Source: UBA1227 sp045642705 | Lineage (GTDB): Bacteria > Bacillota > Clostridia > Oscillospirales > Acutalibacteraceae | Reading direction: 5' to 3' | DNA length: 49,816 bases | Assembly (NCBI GenBank): GCA_045642705.1 | Contig: JAZUJK010000022.1 | Coordinates: 1 to 49,816, forward strand | In this document: positions 1 to 9,296 of the stretch, one piece after another | Position numbering within the stretch: the stretch's first letter is position 1 | Layout of the letters: the number at the start of each line of letters is the position of its first letter | Notes under the pieces: model-generated | Seen by the model: the letters and a program-made list of their open reading frames with translations, nothing else | The model's database searches: none | What the model was told of the DNA's origin: nothing | Position numbers and translations under genes: made by a program

Positions 1-1994
1 ACACTGAAGTTGATACCGTTTACTTCTACGATTTCATCTTGTGTTACAACTGACTTTGCTGAATAGGTGATAGGTTCAACCTTGGCACCTATGATAGCTT
101 TTGGCTCGGTTGTTTTTGGAGTAACATCAAAACTTAATGTATAGAACTTTTTCTCTGTAAGATTTGCATGACCGTCAACGTCAGTGCCATCAATCTTGTA
201 ACCAGAAATTGTAAGGAAATCATCTTTTAATGTTCCATGAGTTCTAACACTTTGAGTTGCATCAATTAAATCATTTACAGGAACACTTACTGATGTATTT
301 ATAGGTACGTTAATTGACTTAGCTACCATTGAGAAGCCATTAATTGGAACATTAACGTATGAAGTAACATCATTAAGGTTGATATCGTAACTTGAATAAT
401 CACCAACAAGTTGACCATCAACATTGTGCTTTATTGCAAATTCAGTACCATTTTTAAAGAGATTTACATCGTTACCACCTGCAAAACCATCAATAGGCTT
501 TAAGGTGAGTTCTATAGTTGAAGTTCCTTTGGAGGCAATATCAAAGTCATTGATAGTGATTGTATTACCATCAATAGACAAATCAGCATTTGTTGCTGTT
601 GAAGATTCAGTTACAATTGTAAAGTAATCAGAAATAGTAGAAGAGAATTCAAGTTCTGACTTAATCCAATCAAAAGTTGCATCTTGTTCTTCATTATCTA
701 CAAGCGTTGCAATGAAATAACCACCATGTAAATATTCGCCTCTGTTTACTGCTGGGCGAGGGTTTTCCATAGTTTTAATCCTTGCAATCTCAGCATCAGT
801 CATACCAGCAACTGTTTCAATCATTGTTACACCATCAATAGAAGTTGTAACGAATGACGAACCACCGCCGCCACCACCGATATTGGTTGCGCTATTACGG
901 TTGGTCATTGTACCGCCAGAGCCGCCACAGAAGCCGGCACCGCCGCCACCGCCATAGTAGTTACCAGAGGAACCCGTACCGCCCTCTAAGTTTGATTTTG
1001 TCTTTTTATACCAGTCATTTGCAACATCAAAAAGACTTGCGCCACTAACCGATTTACCTGGCACATTTGTTCCGCCATGACCAATGTAAGACGTAACTTT
1101 ACCACTAGATGAGCCGTCTGCTCCAGCAAAAGCTATACCAATTACCTTGTCACCTACTGTAACAGGATATTGTTTGCTATTCATATTACCAGCGGAACCG
1201 CCATCTGGTGAATAGTAAGTTGAAGCATCAAAACCAGGGTCACCAGCAGCGCCACCGCCACCGCCGCCACCGGCAATGAGGATGTAATGGCTTTCATCTT
1301 TTCGATCAGTCTCGTAAGTAGCTGCATCGAAATCCTTAATGCGTCCATTTCCATCCGTATATGTATTAAAGAAGTATTCAGCATTTTTAGTACTATCATC
1401 ATTACGATAGAGATACGCAACAGAATAGCCACCGCCGGCACCAACTTGGAAGTTACCAACACTACCGTGGCCACCGCCATTACCATTGACGCCACCGCCT
1501 TCATCGGCAACAATAGATTTCTCACCTGCACCACCAAGACGATAGAATATAATATCGCCTTTGTTCATCTGTATAGCCGCATAAACATATCCGCCTGCGC
1601 CAGACTCACCACCATCATAGTAAGTTGAGTCAAAGCCATCAGAGCCATCGCCGCCCCAGAGTTGAACAATGTAAGTACCTGTTACAGGTGCTTCAAAGTA
1701 TCCATCTCCAGATACAGCGTGGCTTACGTTTAAGTCATCGTGTTTAACATTTGAACTAAAGTCCAAAGTTAACTTGTATGTTCCATCCTTGTTTTGTTGA
1801 AGTTTGGAACTGTAATCAATGTTAGCATCCTTAAACTCAAGCGTACCTGAGTCACTAGCGATGCTAAGTGCCTTTGCTTTAAGTCGTGGAATTCCAACAA
1901 CTACGCTGGAAAGAACGATAGCAAAAGCAAGGAGTAGAGAAAGAGCCCTATAGAGCATAGGGTGTTCTCTTCTGATGTTTGCCTTTTCGTACAT
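1..1994 (-). CDS. Large secreted glycine-rich surface protein (partial, C-terminus outside window)
   Basis: An open frame runs without a stop from an ATG at 1994 to the left edge, so about 664 residues are visible. The start is preceded by GGGGGC at good spacing. Residues 1-40 form an export signal (MYEKANIRREHP, then a hydrophobic stretch ending near LKAKA) closely matching the N-terminus of the 2306-residue neighbour. From about residue 95 comes a FEAPVTGTYIVQLWG motif followed by roughly 280 residues with many Gly runs (up to six Gly), which resembles the bacterial Gly_rich family related to the ALK/LTK glycine-rich domain. The rest (about 400-664) is Ser/Thr/Asp/Val-rich and looks like beta-sandwich adhesin modules. 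A surface or cell-wall location is inferred; no sorting signal can be seen because the end is missing. Export is fairly sure; the role is unknown. Confidence 0.75.
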   Translation of the reverse strand, partial: MYEKANIRREHPMLYRALSLLLAFAIVLSSVVVGIPRLKAKALSIASDSGTLEFKDANIDYSSKLQQNKDGTYKLTLDFSSNVKHDDLNVSHAVSGDGYFEAPVTGTYIVQLWGGDGSDGFDSTYYDGGESGAGGYVYAAIQMNKGDIIFYRLGGAGEKSIVADEGGGVNGNGGGHGSVGNFQVGAGGGYSVAYLYRNDDSTKNAEYFFNTYTDGNGRIKDFDAATYETDRKDESHYILIAGGGGGGGAAGDPGFDASTYYSPDGGSAGNMNSKQYPVTVGDKVIGIAFAGADGSSSGKVTSYIGHGGTNVPGKSVSGASLFDVANDWYKKTKSNLEGGTGSSGNYYGGGGGAGFCGGSGGTMTNRNSATNIGGGGGGSSFVTTSIDGVTMIETVAGMTDAEIARIKTMENPRPAVNRGEYLHGGYFIATLVDNEEQDATFDWIKSELEFSSTISDYFTIVTESSTATNADLSIDGNTITINDFDIASKGTSTIELTLKPIDGFAGGNDVNLFKNGTEFAIKHNVDGQLVGDYSSYDINLNDVTSYVNVPINGFSMVAKSINVPINTSVSVPVNDLIDATQSVRTHGTLKDDFLTISGYKIDGTDVDGHANLTEKKFYTLSFDVTPKTTEPKAIIGAKVEPITYSAKSVVTQDEIVEVNGINFS

Positions 1995-2065
1995 ATTTCT
2001 TGCCCCCTGAAACTGTACATTGTACCGAATTTATATTACTTTTAGAAAAATAATATATTTAGCAT

Positions 2066-2125
2066 ATTATAATATATATAAGGATTTACGAGCTTTTGGT
2101 TCGCACATTAGAACCGTTCGTTTTT
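2066..2125 (-). promoter_or_regulatory. Activator-type promoter of the glycine-rich surface protein gene
   Basis: A TATAAT -10 box lies at 2066-2071 (minus strand), but the -35 position has no good hexamer. Just upstream of it, at 2099-2125, is a 27-bp element containing GTTCG twice (plus-strand reading), 12 bp apart, which recurs with one mismatch in front of the next surface-protein gene at 9214-9240. Distance from element to -10 is 27 bp here and 28 bp there. A poor -35 with a conserved adjacent element suggests activation by a protein; which protein is unknown. Confidence 0.5.
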
Positions 2126-2133
2126 TATATATT

Positions 2134-2170
2134 AAAAGGACCCCGCTCGGTTAGAGTGAGGTCCTTTTTT
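2134..2170 (-). terminator. Intrinsic terminator of the InlB-repeat surface protein gene
   Basis: A GC-rich stem (2138-2148 with 2154-2164, one wobble and one mismatch) is flanked by T-runs on both sides, 30 bp after the stop codon at 2201. It can act in both directions. Its sequence resembles the terminator at 9250-9287. Confidence 0.8.
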
Positions 2171-2200
2171 GATTAATTTTGCTTAAATTTAGACGGATTT

Positions 2201-5200
2201 TTACTTGTCAGAATCGTCTTTTTTGCGCCTTGTTGCAAGGAATGCAAGTGCTGAAATTCCAGCTGTTGCTGCCATTGCAATGAAGGCATTATCGCCTGTC
2301 TGAACAACATGTTCTTCTGGTGGAAGAGGCTCATCTTCTGGAGGATATGCAATTGAGAATATTGCTATATCTTTGGTTGAAAATGATACTGTTTGGAATA
2401 TCAAAATGCCGTCTCCATCAGGAGTTCTAGTTGCTTCATGTCTACCGCCGTATTCGCCATAAACGAAGAATTCACGGCCTTCTTTAGCAAACTGATCTAC
2501 AGGAATTACAAACTGAATTGGACGGGAAACTTCATCAATATTTTCCGTATTTATGAGCTTATCGTCCATATCGTATGTGTTCTTAACAAGCTGCAATTCT
2601 ATGTGCTTTGCAAGCAACAAACCATCATTTGCAATTCTGTTTTCATTAGGAACATTTTTAGGGATTTCTTTTACAGTCATGATGACTTCAATGCGTCCAC
2701 CATCGCGAACTGCTTGCTTATCTTCGTCTGTAATTGAATCCTTTAAGATATCGCTAATTTCGTCCTTATTTGTAGCGTTTTCATTATCAAAATCAAATGT
2801 ATTTTCTGTTTCGACATTGATAATTATTTCTACTTCTGGTTCTGGAACCCATTTAGCATACAGAACAATATCCTCATCTGGCATCTTGGATGGAACATCC
2901 ATAGGTGTCGTGAGTGATGGATCCTTATACCAACCATCAAAGATATATCCAGGTTTCGTAGGATCTTGAGGCTTTGTTACATCAGTGTTATATGGCTCTA
3001 TTATTGGATCAATATCCGTTCCGCCATTGGTTATAAAGGAAATTCTATGCTTATCTGGAGTCCATTGTGCATAGAGAATTAGTGCCTCTGGCTCCTCATT
3101 TGCTTTCTTATATGGATCACTTGGATCATATGTTTTTCCCGAACCGTCTGGCATGGTATTCCACTCTGTAAAGGTATATCCCTTGCGTGATGGGACATCT
3201 GGTGAAATACTAGCTGAATTCTTATAATTTAGATCCTTATTTTCTGGGAAGTTCTTTACAGTATCACCATCCGCATTTGGAATATACGTAATGGTTGCTG
3301 TATTCTCTTGCCATACTGCATAGTATGTTACATCCTCAGGTTCCTTATTCTTTTCCTTGATTGTGTCACCAGCTATCTTAGTTGGTGTTGTTGCTGTTGG
3401 ATCCTCTGCCCAGCCTAGGAAGGTATATCCTGGTCGAACAGGAACGTTTGTAGGGACATTGCTACCCTCTGAATATGTGAGGGTATCATTTTCTGGCATC
3501 TTAGTTACAGTGTCAGTGCCAGCATTTGGATCGAATGTGAGAGTCGCTGTGTTTTCTTTCCATACAGCATAGTATGTTGTATCCTCAGGCTCTGTATTCT
3601 TTTCCTTGATTGTGTCACCAGCCTTAACAGTTGGTGTTGTTGCTGTTGGATCCTCTGACCAGCCTAGGAATGTATATCCTGGGCGCTCAGGAACATTATT
3701 TGGAACAGTCTTGCCATCCGGATATGTGAGAGTATCATTTGCCGGCATCTTAGTTACAGTATCTGTACCAGCATTTGGATCGAACTTCAGGTCTGCTGTG
3801 TTCTCATCCCACTGAGCATAAAGGGTTAATGGCTCTGGTTCCTCATTTTTATCCTTATATGGATCGCTTGGATTATATGTTTTTCCTGAACCATCTGGGT
3901 TTGTATTCCACTCTTTGAATGTGTATCCAGGACGAGTTGGAACATTAGATGAGATGTCTGCAGGATTATCATATGTGAGCGTCTGTGTATCAGGAAGTTT
4001 GTCTACAGGATCACCATTTGCATTTGGATTATAAACGATACTATCTATATTTTTCTGCCATACAGCATAGTATGTTGTGTCCTCAGGCTCTTCATTCGCG
4101 CCCTTAACTACGTCACCAGCCTTAACAGTTGGTGTTGTTGCTGTTGGATCCTCTGCCCAACCTAGGAATGTATATCCTGGACGAACAGGTACATTAGTTG
4201 GAACAGTCTTGCCATCTGGATATGTGAGAGTGTCATCATCTGGCATACCTGTTACCGTATCTGTTCCAGCATTAGGAATGAACTTGAGGTCTGCTGTGTT
4301 CTCTTCCCACTGTGCATAGAGGGTAGCGTCAGTAGGAAGTGTATTCTCAAGCTTATATGAATCATATGGGCTATATGCATCACCTGAACCGTCTGCCTCG
4401 GTATTCCATTCTACGAATGTGTAACCCGGACGAGTTGGGATATTAAATGCAATTTCCGTAGGATCCTTATATGTCATTATCTGATCTTCCGGCATGCTTG
4501 ATACAGTGTCAGTGCCAGCATTTGGATCGTAGGAAAGCGTTGCATCTGTCAATGACTTCCATACTGCATAGTATGTTGTGTCCTCAGGCTCTTCATTCGC
4601 GCCCTTAACTACGTCACCAGCCTTAACAGTTGGTGTTGTTGCTGTTGGGTCCTCTGACCAGCCTAGGAATGTATATCCTGAGCGCTCAGGAACATTATTT
4701 GGAACAGTCTTGCCATCCGGATATGTGAGAGTATCATCTTCTGGCATACCTGTTACTGTATCTGTGCCAGCATTCGGATCGAACTTCAGGTCTGCTGTGT
4801 TCTCATCCCACTGAGCATAGAGAACTACGGATACAGGCTCCTCATTTTTATCCTTATATGGATCGCTTGGATTATATACATCTCCTGAACCATCTGGGTT
4901 TGTATTCCACTCAGAGAATGTATAACCAGGGCGAGTTGGGGTACTAGATGAGATGTCTGCTGAGTTCTCATATGTGAGCGCCTCTGGACCTGGAAGGTTG
5001 TTTACTGTATCTGTGCCAGCATTTGGATCGTATGTGATATGAGCCACATCAAGAGCCTCATAAACATCAAATACTGTGCCACTTGGGATGCTATCCATAG
5101 ATGGCTCACCCGATACTGCAAGAGCAACCTTTTCAAATGTGCTCTTAGGGTCAGTTACTATTTCCTTCTTAGGATAGAAAGTGTTTTCACCAACTATTAC

Positions 5201-8200
5201 AGGATTATCTGTATCATCCACAACCTGGATATCCGAAGAAGTGATATATCCATTTTCAGGTGTGTAATTTCCTTCTGGATATACTGTATAAGTTGTATCA
5301 TCGTCGACATCTACTGTGTACAGTGGGTTCTCTGTGCTGTTTAGAGCAGCCCATGGATGAACTGCACTTGTATCACTATCAAATACAGCTGAGAAGCCAT
5401 CTGGCAGCAATGCATCATTTGGCAATGCATAATTAATCTTGTTGCCATAGATATCTTCAACTTCGCCAACTGTGATATTGTCTGTCAGATAATTTGCATA
5501 GATGTTATTGCCGAGTTCAGACTCTGAAACGATGATAGGAGTTACAGTGCCATCAGCATTGTGGAAGTCAAATTCATATTCCTTCTCAAATGCTGCATAA
5601 ACCTTGATAACATTATCATTTGTCTTATCCGCCAAATCAGTTGTTTCATTGGCTGTACCAGTTGAAATGATATCGCCGCTTGTTGAGCCTAAATGCCAAC
5701 CAACAAAGCGGCCCTTGCCCTCTTCATTGTTCTTGGCTTGGTCATATACATCATAGTTTGTAACTATATCGCTGAATATTGGATGATCTGGAAGAACAAG
5801 TCTTGAATCGATTAGAGTTCCATCAGAATCATAATATTCAATAGTGTAATTGTCTGTGCTCCAGAGAGGTTTCAATACATGATCCTCGTTTGTAACAACC
5901 GTATCAGGAGTGATTGGTGTTTTGCTTGGATCATCCTCGTCGTACCAAGCAACAAATAAAGCACCTTCCTTGACTGGTTCTTTTACTGTTGAAATATACT
6001 CAGAATATGTATGTGTTGTATCTGGAGTAAATGTATCTATAGGTGGAGTGTAGCCACTTGGGAACTCTCCATCATCAGCATCATATTTGATTGTGTAATC
6101 TTTATAGATGATGAGCGGAATATAGATATTTGTTTCTTTTTCTGCATTACCATTTGCATCATTATATGAGTTCTTGGTAAGTGCAGTAATCTTGATTGTA
6201 AGTTCTGTGACAGCATTTTCTAGTGCAGCATTATCTACACTAATTGCGATATTTTCGCTATCAAAAGTAACGCCATTTGGCACTGTCATTGGTTCTCTCT
6301 TATCGGAATCAACTATAGAATATTCTAGTGCTTGATAGAGTACTCCATATTGATCGATACCAGAAAATCCAACAGTCTTATTAGAAACGCTACCTCTAAT
6401 TACAGTTGGCTTGAAATTGGTAAGTACGCCATCTGCTATATCAACAAAGCCACTGTCAATTGTAGCCTTTTGAGTATCAAAGAGTGAGCCTGTTAGAGAG
6501 TAGTTATAGAGGAATGGATAAAAGTCAACTTTCTTCTTTTCGGCATTTGGCTTATATCCATTATTTAGGTCCTTAACATTAGAAGTTCCGTCATGCTTGA
6601 GACCTGCAAAGATTGAACTACTTTCAAATGCGCTATCTGTTACTAGATAATCATCACCAAAGAATGCTTGGTCACCGTTATTAACGTCATTGATTATGTA
6701 ATCTGTATCGTAATAATCTGTTGTTGATTTTATCTTGAATGCAGTATCATAACCTGCACCTGGTGTTACGGTAGCAACAGTAACTGTACCATTCTTGGAT
6801 GCCTCAATTACAGAAGGTACACCGACACCGAAGTGACCTGCTTTTTCTGTAAGAGTAAGTACATTGCTGCTAACGGTAACATCATAATCAGGGTTACTAG
6901 CAAGTGCAGTTTTTACATCAGAAGCGACATTATTCTGAGAAGTTCTACCAGCCTTAACTTTAAAAGTTGTTCCAGCAACTACAATGGATTCATTTGCTGC
7001 AAAAGTTCCGCCAAATGTAACCGTATATTTACCTTGTTGCGTCATAGGCAATGAGCCTGCATCAGACAGCCAACTCATAGTAAGTTGCTCAGGGAAGAAT
7101 GGAATTGATTCTTGATAGAGGCCCTTTTGTAATGTGGAATTTTCTTTACCATCAATTATTCCATAACTACCTGCAGTAGTTGAAACCGCATTGGTTTCAT
7201 GACCATCAACCTTGATGATGGCATTTTCCATTGGCCTGTTATATTTGAGTTCTGCTATATCATAGCCATTGGAATTGATATATATCTCTGAATTGGCAAG
7301 GAATGCAATTCTTTCACCATTAATAATCAGCGGATTTGTTGAATCAGCTGATAGATAGAATGTGTGATAGGTTTTACAATGGCTATCCTGCTCATATATG
7401 CAATACCAACCTTCCTTGAGGTTTTGATTGATAAGCAATGTGTAACCAGAACCAGTGCCATTACCACCAACTGTTAGTGAAGAATCTGCGAGGAAACCGC
7501 CCTCATCAGTACATGTTTTCTTATCTGCATCAATACTTGCTATAAGTGTTACTCCGAGAGCTGATTTAACCTTGTCCCAAGCTTGTGAATATGAATCATT
7601 ATATCCACCTGTAGTGCTTGTCTTTTCCAATACAATTTCGCTAAACCTTGTCTTGGTGGTATCAATCTTATAATGACAAGCTGCATTTCCGCCCGAACCA
7701 CCAGCAACGGATCTTAAAGATTTCATGATATCACGATAGTTAGTAGTTTTATTGGTGATATCAACAGGAGTTGTTTTAATTGGAAGTGACTGTGGGATAT
7801 CAAGAGAGATATCATAGTTTTCTGGGCCTGTTACGGTCTTGTCTGTCTGGAATTGGAAGTTGTAAAAGTCTGCATCTGCAACATCTCCTGTTGTCTTGGC
7901 AGCCATTTCACTATCCCAATTTGTATATCTAGAGGCATTCTTAGGTACAAAAGTTTCACCAACCGTAAGTGCGAAGCTAATAGTCTCGAGTGGATACTGA
8001 CTATTAACAGTCTTGGCAGTTACAGTTATGATTGCAGTTTTAGTTGTGTTCTCTGGGATTGCACCAACTGTAATCTCACCTGTTGCAGGATCAATTGTTA
8101 CAAGGTCACCGGCATTACCAGAGACGCTATATGACAAATTGGCAGATGAGAAGTTAACACCATACTGGTCAACACCCTTGAACCAATTCTCATATGAAGT

Positions 8201-9121
8201 ATTAGCAGTTAGAGTCTGTGGAAGTGTTTCAGAACATAGATAAAGGAATGGATGGATATCCTCTGTTTTACCATTGTCTGAGAATGCACTATTTGACTTG
8301 AAACTGGAATTTACAGTTGGAACATAGATATTCTTAGGGCTTGCAGCAGCCTCCTGATAATATGATGAGAGGTTAGTTGTATCATCAACCCATACTGCTC
8401 CATTGTCCCAAGAATCCTTGACAGATGAAGTCTTGAAATAATCAAAAGCATAATCTGCGAGATAGTCTCTTAGGGCAAATTGAATATCATACATCTTCCA
8501 GTTTATGGAATCAGTCCAGTCAACATAGATGTTGTCTGGGAAGAAATTTCTTTCCTCATGTCTTACGAATTGAGCATCAACCTCAACCGCATCAACGAAG
8601 TCCTTGAAAGTTGGATTTGCACTTGCTGAATAACCTGCCTGTACGGCTGTTGTGAAGTTTAGGGCCTTCTTGTGCCATACTGAGGTATTAATTGATGTGC
8701 TACCATCGAATGGTGTTCTGAGGTTTCCGATGATGTTAACTTCAGTATCGGAGAAGAAATAGTTTCTATTCTTGGCTCCTGTACCATTGTCAGCATTACC
8801 GTCAACATAGGTATGAACACTCTGCAAGTCATTACCGAGAACAAGCAACTTGTCGCTGAGTTTCGGTACTTTATATGCGGCATAGTAAGAGTAGAACGCA
8901 TGGTCCTGTTCGTTTACATATGCAGCAGCTGCAGTATCGTCAAATGGGACAAAGTTGCCATCGACAAATTTGTAGAGTTCTGGATCCGAAGCTCTTGCTC
9001 TAAGGAGCAAGCTTGGGATGCCAATTATCACACACGAAAGTATGATGATAATTGCCAGAACTATGGAAAGGGTCCTAAACGCAATAGGATGTTCCTTTCG
9101 CATATTGGTCTGCTCGTACAT
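2201..9121 (-). CDS. Giant InlB-repeat cell-wall surface protein (2306 aa)
   Basis: Start ATG at 9121 has TAGGAGG seven bases upstream. Residues 1-45 are an export signal (MYEQTNMRKEHP plus a hydrophobic segment) like that of the glycine-rich neighbour. Residues 45-1300 are Asp/Asn/Thr-rich beta modules, including Ig/cadherin-like segments (DQYGVNF...VTIDPATGEITV). About residues 1360-2092 are nine repeats of roughly 80 residues of the Listeria-Bacteroides (InlB_B) type with GYTF.EWNT or GYTFLGW cores. The C-terminus has VVQTGDN, a hydrophobic helix and RRKKDDSDK, which has the layout of a sortase substrate with VQTGD in place of LPXTG. Cell-wall anchoring and adhesion are inferred. The gene is monocistronic with its own promoter region and terminator. 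No catalytic domain was recognised. Confidence 0.85.
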   Translation of the reverse strand: MYEQTNMRKEHPIAFRTLSIVLAIIIILSCVIIGIPSLLLRARASDPELYKFVDGNFVPFDDTAAAAYVNEQDHAFYSYYAAYKVPKLSDKLLVLGNDLQSVHTYVDGNADNGTGAKNRNYFFSDTEVNIIGNLRTPFDGSTSINTSVWHKKALNFTTAVQAGYSASANPTFKDFVDAVEVDAQFVRHEERNFFPDNIYVDWTDSINWKMYDIQFALRDYLADYAFDYFKTSSVKDSWDNGAVWVDDTTNLSSYYQEAAASPKNIYVPTVNSSFKSNSAFSDNGKTEDIHPFLYLCSETLPQTLTANTSYENWFKGVDQYGVNFSSANLSYSVSGNAGDLVTIDPATGEITVGAIPENTTKTAIITVTAKTVNSQYPLETISFALTVGETFVPKNASRYTNWDSEMAAKTTGDVADADFYNFQFQTDKTVTGPENYDISLDIPQSLPIKTTPVDITNKTTNYRDIMKSLRSVAGGSGGNAACHYKIDTTKTRFSEIVLEKTSTTGGYNDSYSQAWDKVKSALGVTLIASIDADKKTCTDEGGFLADSSLTVGGNGTGSGYTLLINQNLKEGWYCIYEQDSHCKTYHTFYLSADSTNPLIINGERIAFLANSEIYINSNGYDIAELKYNRPMENAIIKVDGHETNAVSTTAGSYGIIDGKENSTLQKGLYQESIPFFPEQLTMSWLSDAGSLPMTQQGKYTVTFGGTFAANESIVVAGTTFKVKAGRTSQNNVASDVKTALASNPDYDVTVSSNVLTLTEKAGHFGVGVPSVIEASKNGTVTVATVTPGAGYDTAFKIKSTTDYYDTDYIINDVNNGDQAFFGDDYLVTDSAFESSSIFAGLKHDGTSNVKDLNNGYKPNAEKKKVDFYPFLYNYSLTGSLFDTQKATIDSGFVDIADGVLTNFKPTVIRGSVSNKTVGFSGIDQYGVLYQALEYSIVDSDKREPMTVPNGVTFDSENIAISVDNAALENAVTELTIKITALTKNSYNDANGNAEKETNIYIPLIIYKDYTIKYDADDGEFPSGYTPPIDTFTPDTTHTYSEYISTVKEPVKEGALFVAWYDEDDPSKTPITPDTVVTNEDHVLKPLWSTDNYTIEYYDSDGTLIDSRLVLPDHPIFSDIVTNYDVYDQAKNNEEGKGRFVGWHLGSTSGDIISTGTANETTDLADKTNDNVIKVYAAFEKEYEFDFHNADGTVTPIIVSESELGNNIYANYLTDNITVGEVEDIYGNKINYALPNDALLPDGFSAVFDSDTSAVHPWAALNSTENPLYTVDVDDDTTYTVYPEGNYTPENGYITSSDIQVVDDTDNPVIVGENTFYPKKEIVTDPKSTFEKVALAVSGEPSMDSIPSGTVFDVYEALDVAHITYDPNAGTDTVNNLPGPEALTYENSADISSSTPTRPGYTFSEWNTNPDGSGDVYNPSDPYKDKNEEPVSVVLYAQWDENTADLKFDPNAGTDTVTGMPEDDTLTYPDGKTVPNNVPERSGYTFLGWSEDPTATTPTVKAGDVVKGANEEPEDTTYYAVWKSLTDATLSYDPNAGTDTVSSMPEDQIMTYKDPTEIAFNIPTRPGYTFVEWNTEADGSGDAYSPYDSYKLENTLPTDATLYAQWEENTADLKFIPNAGTDTVTGMPDDDTLTYPDGKTVPTNVPVRPGYTFLGWAEDPTATTPTVKAGDVVKGANEEPEDTTYYAVWQKNIDSIVYNPNANGDPVDKLPDTQTLTYDNPADISSNVPTRPGYTFKEWNTNPDGSGKTYNPSDPYKDKNEEPEPLTLYAQWDENTADLKFDPNAGTDTVTKMPANDTLTYPDGKTVPNNVPERPGYTFLGWSEDPTATTPTVKAGDTIKEKNTEPEDTTYYAVWKENTATLTFDPNAGTDTVTKMPENDTLTYSEGSNVPTNVPVRPGYTFLGWAEDPTATTPTKIAGDTIKEKNKEPEDVTYYAVWQENTATITYIPNADGDTVKNFPENKDLNYKNSASISPDVPSRKGYTFTEWNTMPDGSGKTYDPSDPYKKANEEPEALILYAQWTPDKHRISFITNGGTDIDPIIEPYNTDVTKPQDPTKPGYIFDGWYKDPSLTTPMDVPSKMPDEDIVLYAKWVPEPEVEIIINVETENTFDFDNENATNKDEISDILKDSITDEDKQAVRDGGRIEVIMTVKEIPKNVPNENRIANDGLLLAKHIELQLVKNTYDMDDKLINTENIDEVSRPIQFVIPVDQFAKEGREFFVYGEYGGRHEATRTPDGDGILIFQTVSFSTKDIAIFSIAYPPEDEPLPPEEHVVQTGDNAFIAMAATAGISALAFLATRRKKDDSDK
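2845..5043 (-). repeat. Nine tandem InlB-type coding repeats of about 246 bp
   Basis: Within the giant surface gene, two variants recur: type A (GYTF.EWNT..DGSG..Y..DPY, ending LYAQW) and type B (GYTFLGW.EDPTATTP, ending TYYAVW). Order from the N-terminal side is A B A B A B B A, then a shorter ninth copy. Type B copies are almost identical at DNA level over long stretches (for example around 3620, 4120 and 4610), which favours recombination between copies. Confidence 0.85.
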
Positions 9122-9179
9122 AATTTTGCCTCCTAAAATGTACTATAATAACTAACCATAGTTTGTAGTTAGTCAAAAT

Positions 9180-9240
9180 ATTATATACATTTTATAGTTG
9201 ACAAATCGTATTCGTTCGCGCATTAGAACCGTTCGTTTTT
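9180..9240 (-). promoter_or_regulatory. Activator-type promoter of the InlB-repeat surface protein gene
   Basis: TATAAT -10 at 9180-9185 (minus strand) with no convincing -35. The 27-bp element at 9214-9240 matches 26 of 27 bases of the one at 2099-2125 and sits at the same distance from the -10. Downstream, at 9152-9174, is a 6-bp inverted repeat (ACTAAC/GTTAGT, 11-bp gap) in the untranslated leader that could be a second control site; this part is weak. Confidence 0.5.
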
Positions 9241-9249
9241 CTTAATATA

Positions 9250-9287
9250 TAATAAAAGAACCCCACTCAGTTGAGTGAGGTTCTTAG
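9250..9287 (-). terminator. Intrinsic terminator after the hydrolase pair
   Basis: Stem AAGAACCCCACTCA (9256-9269) pairs with TGAGTGAGGTTCTT (9272-9285) with one mismatch, followed on the minus strand by TTTTATTATA. It lies 11 bp after the stop of the second alpha/beta hydrolase. Confidence 0.8.
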
Positions 9288-9296
9288 TTATATCTG

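Noticed and set aside
1181..1628. Open frames inside the glycine-rich gene on both strands
   Set aside because: They arise from Gly-rich (GGN) codons read in other frames; no ribosome sites, and the main frame is continuous.
2099..2125. Reading the shared surface-gene element as a LytTR site
   Set aside because: Its GTTCG repeats have a 17-bp period and do not match the LytTR 9-12-9 layout or consensus, unlike 46670-46699.
3357..4814. Series of similar plus-strand frames of 69-80 codons opposite the InlB repeats, or a CRISPR-like array
   Set aside because: They are antisense images of the coding repeats; periodicity is about 246 bp with no spacers, so neither genes nor CRISPR.
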